From the NCBI GenBank assembly GCA_028565635.1, contig JAOXYB010034518.1:1-10330 (forward strand): 10,330 bases of DNA, in the 5' to 3' direction. Shown piece after piece: positions 1 through 7,105 of this stretch. The notes beneath the pieces are model-generated. The model ran no database searches and had not been told where the DNA came from. It saw nothing but the letters and a program-made list of their open reading frames with translations. The DNA is from Phoronis ovalis (taxonomy: Eukaryota; Phoronida; Phoronidae). The translations under genes were made by a program, and so were the position numbers. The first letter of the stretch is position 1, and every line of letters begins with the position of its first letter.

Positions 1-35
1 GGTGGGAAGGTTATGAATTATTAGAAAAATTACTT

Positions 36-92
36 TTATTCAAAAAAAACATCAAAAATGTTGGCTTTTCCCTTTAAGCCTGATGAGCTATC
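36..92 (-). other. Possible alternative terminal exon, weak
   Basis: An acceptor-like TTTTATAG at 93-100 precedes 18 in-phase codons and a TAA at 38-36. The TAA sits inside an AATAAA hexamer (40-35). Used after exon 10 it would end the protein with D-S-S-S-G-L-K-G and a short tail. The implied intron is only 54 bases. The tail lacks the Trp and Cys residues of the family C-terminus (W-L-C-E-x-x-C in human). It is more probably intron, with the true last exon outside the window. Confidence 0.2.
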
Positions 93-146
93 CTATAAAA
101 TACAGTACTTAGTGACAGCACAGTGATTATGCGTTAGGAAACTCAC

Positions 147-203
147 ATGCATGTACTCAGGAGCAACGGCACTCATCCAAATACCCATTGATACATCTTC
201 ACC
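147..203 (-). CDS. B3GALNT2: B3GALNT2-like exon 10 with GEDV motif
   Basis: The acceptor is AATTTTAG and the donor is ATGCAT|GTGAGT. This is 19 codons, phase 0 at both ends, residues 416-434. It starts G-E-D-V-S-M-G-I-W-M, the acidic motif near the GT31 active site and nearly identical to vertebrate B3GALNT2. The exon is too short to show as an open frame of its own. Confidence 0.88.
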
Positions 204-3200
204 CTAAAATTAACATTGATGAACATTTTACAACAAACCTAGACACTAGATTTGATAGCTGATAATGCAAACACCACATTTACCTTAGCTCTAGCCTTAT
301 AATAAAATCTTGAATATTTCGATAGAATTCTACCTCACTTCAAGTTTAGTCCTGTCAATTCTCTATTATAATACTTTCAGAAGCATCACTATAACGATGC
401 AGGTTTACCTTATTTTATTTTAACATTATCTGTTAGTTAATTTAACTTTAATAAAAACAATAGTCTTACCTGATACATTTTAAGTTTATGCGCATTCTGA
501 GCAAGCCAATTTGTTAAATCACTGGACATCAAATTTCCTACACCACATGCAAACCTTGGATATACAGATGCAATATAGTCCAGTTCAGCCCATTTACCAA
601 ACCTTTCAACCACCCAGTCATCTCGAAAACTACAAACACATTTAATAGTGCATGATTGGCATGCTCATGGATGTTTATTTATATTAATTATTTAAATTAA
701 AATACTGATAATTTGCAAAACACCCGAAGAATCATGACTGAACAAACAGAAGTACTGATAAACATAGTGACATTTCCTGGATATGATGCATAGATACACA
801 ACACTCTGGTAAAAATATTTAATATTTTAATCAATTTGTAGATATGTTTTCCATTATCAGGTTTAATATTACTTATTAGTGATAATGTAATCTACACTTT
901 TATAAAGAATTTCATTTTAAAAATGTTATGAACACTAGACGTAAATAAAGTTGTAAGCAACAACTGATGTTTTCGAAAGCTTGAAGTACATTCCATCCAA
1001 ATGTATTGTAAAATTGTATTATCAAACAAAGATTTTTTAACATTTTACTTTCTTCCACATACTTTCCCCACCAAATGTTCCTGGAACTCTCAAAGTTCTG
1101 AAGACTAGAGAAGACTAATTCCATATCTACAAAGCAATCATCATCACTCTTCATCCAGAAATCATACTGAAGATGTTCTTCCCTCAACCTAGAAGTATGC
1201 GCAATATTACAGAACAGTATCAAAGCAGTTATTACACTTTTAACTGGAAAAGTTGCAACATTTATATAATTAGATAGAGGTGCTCTGGTGAAATGCTTAC
1301 CATTTTTATTGTCGTACAATCAGCACTAAAGGCATTTTGACAGGAAGTAGAACTCTTCAATCTGGTCATGATATTTTCTTCTTTACAGAAGTATAATTAG
1401 ACTTACCATCTTAAAAATTCTAGTAGTTTCTGAGGCAAATTCCTGTAAACATCTACGACATTTACAAACAAAATATCACCAAACTTTTCAGCCTCAATGT
1501 TTAAATCAGCAACCTCTTTCATTAGATGGTTTTGATATTTGGACTGTCTATACGGTTCTTGTTCAATATCAGCTGAAAGTTTTTCCTTTTCTGAAAACAA
1601 TTGGAAACGAAATCAGTTATGTAATAATTGCATCTTCAAGGTTGAAAACCGTCATGTGCATATTCTTATCAATGCAAGTGTTTTGCCAGATATAAACATA
1701 ATTGACTATCTTTCATCTGCAGTGATGCATCTGAGCAAGCCAATATAGATCAAACTAGTAGGAATAGAAATTTTGATGCTACTTTCAATACAAAAGTAAG
1801 CAGTAGCTTACATACCATGCACTGCATATATAAATGAGACAGCTGGAACCTCTTCTTTTAATTTTCCCTGCAATTTTAATTTCTGAAAAAATAATTTAAT
1901 TATTTTATCCTTTAAACATTGTAATACATATGATAATACACAGGAAGATCCATTATCAATTATGACATTACCAATCAGTTCAATGATTCCGTGTGTTGTA
2001 CTTTATTTTATATACAGCTTTTTATACTCTTGCGACACCAAGACAAGTAGAACTATGGTTCAATTTTATAAGCATTCAGAATATAGCGTTACTTCGATAT
2101 TAACTCTGTGTATAGCATAGGGTAGTATGATCCAGATTAAATATAAAATAAGAATATTTACTGAGAAAGATATGATGTTTGTTTCATGAGGATCCGTTTT
2201 AACAGTAACATTAGGAATATACTGTTTACTATTTTCCAGAAACAGACCAAGTAATCCTTCATAAGACTGAAATAAAGACAAAACAAATGGTATAACAGCA
2301 AACCAAAAATGGTCTAAAAATTGTCTGGTCTGCAGTCAGGAAATTCTGCAGTGACTTTCAGGAAAATACCTTGAAGTTCTAAGATTTAAACCACTTTTGG
2401 GAATTTTACTGCAGGTACGATGCATATGACAACACATTAACGCAGCTTTGAATTAAAGTTTCTCATTTATACTTTTATGTAACACTAACTCTAACAAAAT
2501 TTATTTATTCAAGACATATAGATTAAGAAATGTTTCAAAATGTTACAGTAAAAATCAGGAAAAATATAAGATACCTTTGGCAGTATATATTGTTCAATGT
2601 GCTTGTATCTGTAGCCATGTTTAAGTAGTCCAGGACTATCTCTAATAAATGTTGCACTAGTTAACAATTCACCAGTAATCAAGTCAGATAACTGGACTTG
2701 CAGTGGCTGGGATGAATTTTGTAAGAATTCATCTAATATTCCCAAAGCTCCAACAACTACTGGATGGTGCACCTAGAAGGATATAAAGCAGCTGTATAAT
2801 TTTGATGCAGGAGCAAAATGCCAGTAGTTTTTAGTTGTGACACTCTGTGCACACTTGACTTATCAAATCAATTCAGAAGCTAGTTACATTTGCTTTCACA
2901 ATCACCAAGGTCAAAAAGAATGTACCTAGAATCTTGAAGTAAGCGCAAGTTATCTTACTGTAGATTATGATTCTTGTTTTTATTTGATTAAATGATGTTC
3001 ATTATTAAAATCCTTCACTGATTTCATTGACGGCAGTTTCAATTATAGATCTGTTACCTTGAATTGAACTTCTGTCTGTAAAGTTTTAAATACAGGTTTG
3101 AACAAGGATCCAGCTGACACAAGAAATGCTTGAGTTTCTGTACTTGTTGGTAATGACACATTCCAATAATCACAACAGTATGCATCAAATCTGTATTTTG

Positions 3201-4769
3201 GAGGAATTTCACATGGATATTTCCCTACAACAAATCTGAAAAGGACCCTGAAAAAAAGAAATTGTTAAAGTATTTTAATTTCAATTCCAAACAATAACAG
3301 AATCTACCATTTAATCAATCAAATCATTTGCCACCTCTTGATACTCCAGTGTATGAAAAGTCGCATCAATCACATTTGAGGCAATGCTGAATAGAAAGGA
3401 TATGTCCAGGATGGCAATCTGTTTGAGTTCCTGGAAACTTGTGCAAGTCCCTGGAAATGACGGTTCGAGTAGCCGAAATTTCAGTGCGAACCCCAGTAAA
3501 AGGGTTTGAGTGGTGGGAACATGTTCGCGTGTGTGGATTGATGGTTCGAGTTTACGCTGGTTAGCCTGTCCCAGTAAAAAATGTTAAACCCCTGCTGTTA
3601 ATCCTGTATACTGGTCTGACAGCTGCCATATAGCATGTATGTATGTATATATCCAGTGACTTTTGGACACAATACAACCTCAACAGATGTTTTAAAATCT
3701 TATACAATGTCATGTTATTAGAATAGCAAAAATGAAAATTTAAGACTGGTTTACCCTTTAGAAAGATCTTGGTTTTCAACTTGTTTTTTCCATGTTTCTC
3801 GAATCGCTTGCCGCTGCTGAAAATGGTGCCTAGCCGACAACACACTTACAACCAGGGTGTATTCTGAATGTAGAACAAAACAATAATTTCAATACAATTT
3901 CGTCATAAAACAAAAAATATAGCATACATTACTTACTAGATAGTCTACAATATAGTCGGTATAGTTGCATAAAGATGTACCAGCCAAGCATATTTACCAC
4001 AGGGTCAGGGTTTTTTACCCTGTGCTGCACACCCCTACCAACTTTTCTGTCAAGTACCCCCAGGCCTAGTCCTGGTTCATGACGTCCTGCACTAGCTCTT
4101 CATAATCTGACTTGTGAGCTGTGCGAACAGTCATGGAAACTTACATCGCCAATTACAGTGAAAGTGCTAAAACTTGGAAATCTATGTAATTCCTACTGAA
4201 TGAGTTCATATATATCAGCATCCAGATACTCTCTGATTATCCAACTTCAACTCCCACTACTTCTATGGCTATTTGCAACTCCTGTACTGGCACCCAGAGG
4301 GATGGGGTACTTGCCAAAAAACTGGGTTGGTGTGTGAGGCCCAGGGTAAAACAAGCTTACTGCATGGTAAAAACTGAATTCAGGAGTTTCAAATGGTGAA
4401 GGGAGTAGTTGAAGTTGAAGTTGGATAATCAGAGAGTATCTGGACAGTGATGTATGAACTAATTCGGTAAGAATTACATAGATTTCGAAGTTTGGGCACG
4501 TTCACTGTAATTGGCTAGGTACGTTTCTATGACTGTTCGCACAGCTCACAAGTCAGATTATCAAGAGCTAGTGCAGAACGTCACGAACCAGGGGCGGGAC
4601 TAGTTACCCGGGCCTGGGGGTTAGACAAATAACATACTTTTTGGAATACCAAACAACAGTTACCTTTATTTTTATCATTTATAACTTCTATACCACTGTC
4701 TAACTTCTTCCAAATGATTACGACGACAACAACTAGCAATAAACTTGAGATATTAGTCAAAATGGTCAT
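147..4769 (-). CDS. B3GALNT2: B3GALNT2-like beta-1,3-N-acetylgalactosaminyltransferase (GT31), spliced, C-terminus off window
   Basis: CDS exons in transcription order: 4769-4664, 3863-3755, 3247-3058, 2772-2575, 2266-2162, 1882-1816, 1590-1407, 1188-1063, 629-470, 203-147. All junctions are GT-AG and all phases agree, giving 434 codons without a stop. Residues about 3-20 are a hydrophobic anchor. V-L-S-A-R (43-47) and I-R-x-T-W (56-60) are the GT31 N-terminal motif. D-D-D (335-337) is the metal/UDP-sugar motif, W-W-G-N-F-R spans 359-364, and G-E-D-V-S-M-G-I-W-M begins at 416. I-E-Q-Y-I-L-P (ends at 200) and the V-V-D-V-Y-R-N-x-P block in exon 7 match vertebrate B3GALNT2 in order and spacing, so I prefer this name over other GT31 members. 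The family role is transfer of GalNAc to GlcNAc on O-mannosyl glycans in the ER/Golgi lumen. Human B3GALNT2 is about 500 residues, so about 45 remain outside the window. Candidate N-glycosylation sites are N-V-S at 101 and N-V-T at 220. Confidence 0.93.
470..629 (-). CDS. B3GALNT2: B3GALNT2-like exon 9
   Basis: The acceptor is TTTGTAG and the donor is TATCAG|GTAAGA. It enters in phase 2, leaves in phase 0, and encodes residues 362-415. G-K-W-A-E-L and Y-P-R-F-A-C-G match the region between W-W-G and E-D-V. The usual G-S-G-Y turn reads G-V-G-N here (391-394). No ATG-initiated frame marks this exon; it is found from the splice sites and homology. Confidence 0.9.
630..1062 (-). other. Intron 8 of B3GALNT2-like gene, nothing recognised
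   Basis: This is 433 bases of AT-rich sequence between exons 8 and 9. I see no repeat, RNA gene or conserved coding signal. Its boundaries are the GTATGT donor and the TTTGTAG acceptor on the minus strand. Confidence 0.7.
1063..1188 (-). CDS. B3GALNT2: B3GALNT2-like exon 8: catalytic DDD motif
   Basis: The acceptor is ACTTCTAG and the donor is GGGAAA|GTATGT. It enters and leaves in phase 2 and encodes residues 320-362. D-D-D-C at 335-338 is the GT-A fold metal and nucleotide-sugar motif, and W-W-G at 359-361 follows. The split codon with exon 9 restores Asn, giving W-W-G-N-F-R as in vertebrate B3GALNT2. An apparent start codon upstream (1319) lies in intron. Confidence 0.93.
1407..1590 (-). 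CDS. B3GALNT2: B3GALNT2-like exon 7
   Basis: The acceptor is TTGTTTTCAG and the donor is AGATG|GTAAGT. It enters in phase 1, leaves in phase 2, and encodes residues 259-320. The first half is charged and probably helical. The second half carries D-I-L-F-V-N-V-V-D-V-Y-R-N-L-P, the GT31 block directly upstream of the DDD domain, and ends L-E-F-L-R-W. Confidence 0.92.
1816..1882 (-). CDS. B3GALNT2: B3GALNT2-like exon 6 (67 bases)
   Basis: The acceptor is ATTTTTTCAG and the donor is GCATG|GTATGT. It enters in phase 0, leaves in phase 1, and encodes residues 237-259. S-F-I-Y-A-V-H-E aligns with G-F-I-Y-T-I-Q-E of vertebrate B3GALNT2. The exon is recovered through its splice sites and its phase fit on both sides. 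Confidence 0.85.
2162..2266 (-). CDS. B3GALNT2: B3GALNT2-like exon 5
   Basis: The acceptor is TTTATTTCAG and the donor is TTCTCA|GTAAAT. It is phase 0 at both ends and encodes residues 202-236, beginning S-Y-E-G. The vertebrate protein has S-F-E-G at the equivalent place. It contains an N-V-T sequon at 220-222. Read-through past the donor gives hydrophobic residues that are intron sequence. Confidence 0.85.
2267..2574 (-). other. Intron 4 of B3GALNT2-like gene, nothing recognised
   Basis: This is 308 bases between exons 4 and 5. It contains only unremarkable AT-rich sequence and no element that I can identify. Confidence 0.7.
2575..2772 (-). CDS. B3GALNT2: B3GALNT2-like exon 4
   Basis: The acceptor is TTCTAG and the donor is CCAAAG|GTATCT. 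It is phase 0 at both ends and encodes residues 136-201. It covers the family-specific insert between the N-terminal GT31 motif and the DDD region. This insert, ending in H-I-E-Q-Y-I-L-P-K, distinguishes B3GALNT2 from shorter beta-1,3-galactosyltransferases. Confidence 0.9.
3058..3247 (-). CDS. B3GALNT2: B3GALNT2-like exon 3
   Basis: The acceptor is a T-rich tract ending in CAG and the donor is TTCAAG|GTAACA. The exon encodes residues 72-135, starting with a V-L-F-R-F-V-V-G strand. This corresponds to the R-V-L-V-K-F-I-I-G strand of vertebrate B3GALNT2 and is followed by a similarly spaced C-E-I-P. It contains an N-V-S sequon at 101-103 and a C-C pair at 96-97. Confidence 0.9.
3425..3596. repeat. 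Degenerate two-unit direct repeat inside intron 2 of B3GALNT2-like gene
   Basis: The octamer GGTTCGAG occurs at 3462 and 3543, and CCCAGTAAAA occurs at 3492 and 3570. This outlines two diverged units about 80 bases apart. CCTGGAAA also occurs twice near the left edge. The block is richer in GC and CpG than the intron around it, which suggests an inserted dispersed repeat. I do not recognise the family, and the outer limits are approximate. Confidence 0.45.
3755..3863 (-). CDS. B3GALNT2: B3GALNT2-like exon 2: GT31 N-terminal motif
   Basis: The acceptor is TTCTACATTCAG and the donor is AAAGG|GTAAAC. The exon encodes residues 36-72 with V-L-S-A-R and I-R-E-T-W, the first block of the GT31 catalytic domain. 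It enters in phase 1 and leaves in phase 2. A 94-codon minus-strand open frame across this exon is in the wrong frame and is not the coding one. Confidence 0.9.
4000..4060. repeat. Copy 1 of a shared ~50-base module ending in AAGTACCCCC
   Basis: The pattern is a T-rich start, TTTTACCCTG, a CACACCCC/CCAAC stretch, TTTTCTGT and AAGTACCCCC. It recurs inverted in the foldback loop (about 4302-4355) and directly at about 6223-6285. The copies differ by scattered substitutions but keep the same order of blocks. Confidence 0.6.
4056..4621. mobile_element. Foldback / MITE-like element with about 230-base inverted arms
   Basis: The left arm (about 4056-4287) and right arm (about 4375-4621) are imperfect inverted repeats. 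Examples are CTTGTGAGCTGTGCGAACAG against its complement CTGTTCGCACAGCTCACAAG, and CCAGATACTCTCTGATTATC against GATAATCAGAGAGTATCTGG. The outer ends read ACCCCCAGGCC and GGCCTGGGGGT. The short loop contains an inverted copy of the module that flanks the left arm. There is no reading frame for a transposase, so it would be non-autonomous. It lies entirely within intron 1 of the glycosyltransferase gene. I found no clear target-site duplication. Confidence 0.85.
4302..4355. repeat. Copy 2 of the module, inverted, in the foldback loop
   Basis: On the complement this reads TTTTACCCTGGGCC, CACACACCAACCC, GTTTTTTGGCAAGTACCCC. The blocks match the copies at 4000-4060 and 6223-6285. Its inverted placement makes the foldback structure longer than the arms alone. 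Confidence 0.6.
4664..4769 (-). CDS. B3GALNT2: B3GALNT2-like exon 1: start codon and membrane anchor
   Basis: The start ATG is at 4769-4767 with a G at -3. An in-frame TGA lies upstream at about 4796-4794, so there is no longer N-terminus in this frame. Residues 3-20 run through a Leu/Val/Ile-rich stretch ending in W-K-K, which fits a type II signal anchor. There is no positive charge before the hydrophobic segment and two lysines after it, so the topology is not obvious from charge alone. The exon ends in phase 1 at an AAAG|GTAACT donor, and its last G joins AA of exon 2 to give Glu36. Confidence 0.85.
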
Positions 4770-4806
4770 CTCTTTCTTTCTGACATGATTTAAAAGTCAG
4801 CGCCAT
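4753..4806 (-). promoter_or_regulatory. Upstream ORF overlapping the B3GALNT2-like start
   Basis: ATG at 4806-4804 has A at -3 and G at +4, a stronger context than the main start. It opens a 17-codon frame that ends with TAA at 4755-4753, inside the main coding region. A second ATG at 4786-4784 opens six codons ending in a TGA that overlaps the main start as ATGA (4769-4766). Both matter only if the transcript begins upstream of about 4806, which the sequence does not show. Confidence 0.4.
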
Positions 4807-5091
4807 TTTTTGGTACTCTCTTGTGAAAAAAGATCATAAAAATGTGGGAGCTAAAATTTTGATTCACGCGTGTAACGCAGGGTGGCAGGCACACGTCCAT
4901 ATCCAACGATATTTTATTCTTTGTTTTTGAATGGTTCTTCTTGTATTAAAGTTACTGATGTAGAATTCAGTAAGTAAATCAATCTTTAGAATCAAATTTG
5001 TGCCATACTGTGTGGTATATGCCTGTAATTTTACATTCAGACTAGTTATTGAGTGAGAGTGACTGAGACCAGTGGCAGTGTCTCAAGTCTG

Positions 5092-5116
5092 TTGACTTGA
5101 CTGTCAGTCAAGTCAA
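5092..5116. repeat. Perfect 12-base inverted repeat with 1-base centre
   Basis: TTGACTTGACTG and CAGTCAAGTCAA flank a single T. GTCTC (5080-5084) and GAGAC (5117-5121) extend the symmetry imperfectly. It lies about 320 bases upstream of the minus-strand start codon. It could form a hairpin or be a dimeric factor site; neither is shown. Confidence 0.7.
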
Positions 5117-5558
5117 GAGACAAGAGTCAAAAAGTGTTTCCCAGCGGCTATGGCAACTAAAATAGAACAGAATCAACAACGGAACATTTAGCTTATTGGA
5201 CAAATTTAGTAGTAGTGAGTGACCAGCTAGTTTGAATGTAATTATTTTAAACTAGAATATTTAAACTTTATGGGAATTATGAAATTTAAAAACCGTGAGC
5301 AGGATTTCGAAGTTTGATTTTAAACCAACAAAGGGATGAAGTGGATATCTGTTTGGACGTTAGTCACTGAACTTAAAACTGGAATGGAAATATGGCCAGG
5401 GGATAGAACCTGGACCTAGGGATAGGGGACTGGGGAGGTATACAGCCAAAACATCTACCCATGTCTTGGGTTTTAGTATCAAAATGAGGCCTTCGTGAAA
5501 TTTATGATTTGAATTGCTACAATGAATCATACAGTCATCCTATTTCAAACCTAGGATT

Positions 5559-5615
5559 CCTAACATTCTTTAGTTACTTCCTAACATTTTAACCTAACAT
5601 TCTTTAGTTACTTCC
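5559..5615. repeat. 23-base direct repeat, period 34
   Basis: CCTAACATTCTTTAGTTACT plus TCC occurs at 5559-5581 and again at 5593-5615 without mismatch. A partial CTAACATTTTAAC lies between them. The exact identity points to a recent local duplication. Confidence 0.85.
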
Positions 5616-5661
5616 AGATTCTGGGGGGGGGGTGCTGTCATTTACACTAACTGTATATATG

Positions 5662-5998
5662 TGCAAGCATGACCATACTATGGACGAGTGTAGGGTCCTA
5701 GCCATCTCATATCTCACACCAGCCGAAGTTCGAAAACCCTTACTTTCTTAATTAAATAAATGAATTCCAGCCAAAGGTTTGCTTCTTATACCACTGTATC
5801 TAGATAAATTAATCAAAGATTCAACATGATGTCAGCATAAAATCCAAAATGCACTCTTGCAGGTTCGTTCATCCACTGTATGGATATTATGCTTTTGTGC
5901 ATGCGGGAATGCTAGTTGAACTTCGGCTGATTTGAGATATGAGGTGCCAGGTCCCTATGGACAAGCCGCAGGCTGTCCGTAGTAGGGTCATGCTTGCA
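5662..5998. mobile_element. Terminal-inverted-repeat element (MITE-like), about 337 bases
   Basis: The left end TGCAAGCATGACCATACTAT (5662 on) is inverted at the right end as AGTAGGGTCATGCTTGCA (to 5998). Pairing continues inward through CTCATATCTCA / TGAGATATGAG and AGCCGAAGTTC / GAACTTCGGCT, so the inverted repeats are about 70-80 bases. The right arm has roughly 20 extra bases around GACAAGCCGCAGGCTGTCC, itself a small hairpin. The interior of about 185 bases has no open frame of note. No target-site duplication is clear. Confidence 0.8.
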
Positions 5999-6004
5999 GG
6001 ACAT

Positions 6005-6605
6005 TGGTCTATTTTACTATGGGGTATGCTTTTTGCAAAAAAAATTTAATATATGGGTGTATATTTTCAATCAATGATTATTTACTGCAAGGTGCTGCAT
6101 TTTTGGGTACAAATCTTCAGAATTTTGTTTTCAGTTTTTGCCATAGAGCATTCATTTGGGCATATATTTCTAGGTTTTTTTTACCATATAGGGTATGTTT
6201 TCGGAACACAGTTTTTACCATGGGATAAGGGTTTTTTTATCTTGGGTTTCGCACCCCACCAAGTTTTTCGGTAAGTACCCCCCAGTCTCCAGTTATTTTT
6301 TGGTGGGTGTGCGCAGCCCAGTTGAAAATTTTGGATTGTATACTTCTTACTGTATTTTTTTGGAAAGAAATTCAAAAATTTGATTTCTACCCTCTGCTTA
6401 CAGCAAATAATTTGGATTAATTTTAGGTTTGTATCCATAAAAAGATTTTTGGAATTTGGGTTGTATCAGTCAGTTTGCATGAAAATCAATTGCTACTCAA
6501 ATATTTTAAAATTTTGGATTGCTGTCCTTATATTTCAAAAAAATTGGATTGGGTTTGCTACCACTAGCTAAAATTTTGGATTGGGTTGGGCGGCACATCC
6601 CCGTA
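6005..6605. repeat. Degenerate low-complexity repeat array
   Basis: The left part repeats variants of TTTTTACCATATAGGGTATG and TTTTACTATGGGGTATGC. The right part repeats variants of AAAATTTTGGATTGGG near 6324, 6507, 6538 and 6570, with weaker copies between, giving a unit of about 32 bases in the last three. It ends in GGGCGGCACATCCCCGTAG. Open frames of 60-85 codons on both strands here are by-products of the stop-poor repeat and are not genes. Confidence 0.6.
6223..6285. repeat. Copy 3 of the shared ~50-base module
   Basis: GGGTTTTTTTATCTTGGG, CGCACCCCACCAAG and TTTTTCGGTAAGTACCCCCC follow the same block order as the copies at 4000-4060 and 4302-4355. This links the array here to the foldback element 2 kb away. 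Confidence 0.55.
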
Positions 6606-7105
6606 GTCAAAAAACTATGAGTACTAGTCACTACCTTATTGAGCATAAAAGTTGATTAACGCAATGTTATAAAGTCGAAAAATTCCCAATGCTGGGTAAA
6701 TTATATATAATTATTCAATATTGACTAAAATTGTAGTCTGTCCTGCCAGAGTTTATCTATATTCCACTAAGCAAAGCAAGCTCCTTTGGCGATATCAGAA
6801 TAAGTTAACATGTTTATAGAATAACTGAAAGATATAATTCTTAAAATAATGTTTAAAATTCCTAAGAGGAAAAGTATTAATATTTGTACAAATCATAATA
6901 ATCTTCTCAAGCAGGACATAGCTTGCTTTAGTTTGTGTTTTAAGTTTTATGTAAACTTATTAAGATGTGTTCTTTAAAAGAAATCAAATTTCTGGTGTCA
7001 GCAGTTGCAGTTTCATTTGATTGTATTGTACTGTGATTACAGATATCACAAAGACGATGTGTTGTCTCAGTAGATGCAAACAATCTGGTGTATCGTATTA
7101 CTATT
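6606..7105. other. Upstream region of the F-box/WD40 gene, no further element recognised
   Basis: The sequence is AT-rich and has no supported exon before the start codon. A possible acceptor, GTGATTACAG, ends at 7042. The frame is open from there to the ATG at 7106, but a TGA in the same frame lies at 7034-7036. A spliced 5' exon is therefore possible but unproven. No TATA box or other promoter motif is convincing. Confidence 0.45.

Larger units (their letters stand above)
4807..5660. other. Promoter-side spacer upstream of the B3GALNT2-like gene, no gene seen
   Basis: No coding exon is supported here. It presumably holds the 5' UTR and promoter of the minus-strand gene, but I see no convincing TATA box. 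It contains a short perfect inverted repeat (5092-5116), a direct 23-base duplication (5559-5615) and a run of ten G (5623-5632). At 5397-5440 a GC-richer patch has a weak B-box-like sequence on the minus strand, too little to call a SINE. Confidence 0.5.

Noticed and set aside
1539-1748. 69-codon plus-strand open frame
   Set aside because: It is antisense to exon 7 of the glycosyltransferase and continues into intron; it has no motif of its own.
3561-3845. 94-codon minus-strand open frame
   Set aside because: It overlaps exon 2 of the glycosyltransferase in another frame; the real frame carries the V-L-S-A-R and I-R-x-T-W motifs.
5397-5440. B-box-like GGTTCTATCCC on the minus strand
   Set aside because: No convincing A box or repeat tail nearby; left as a remark only.
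6181-6571. Overlapping open frames of 60-85 codons on both strands
   Set aside because: They lie in the degenerate repeat array, mirror each other across strands, and show no protein motif or splice context.
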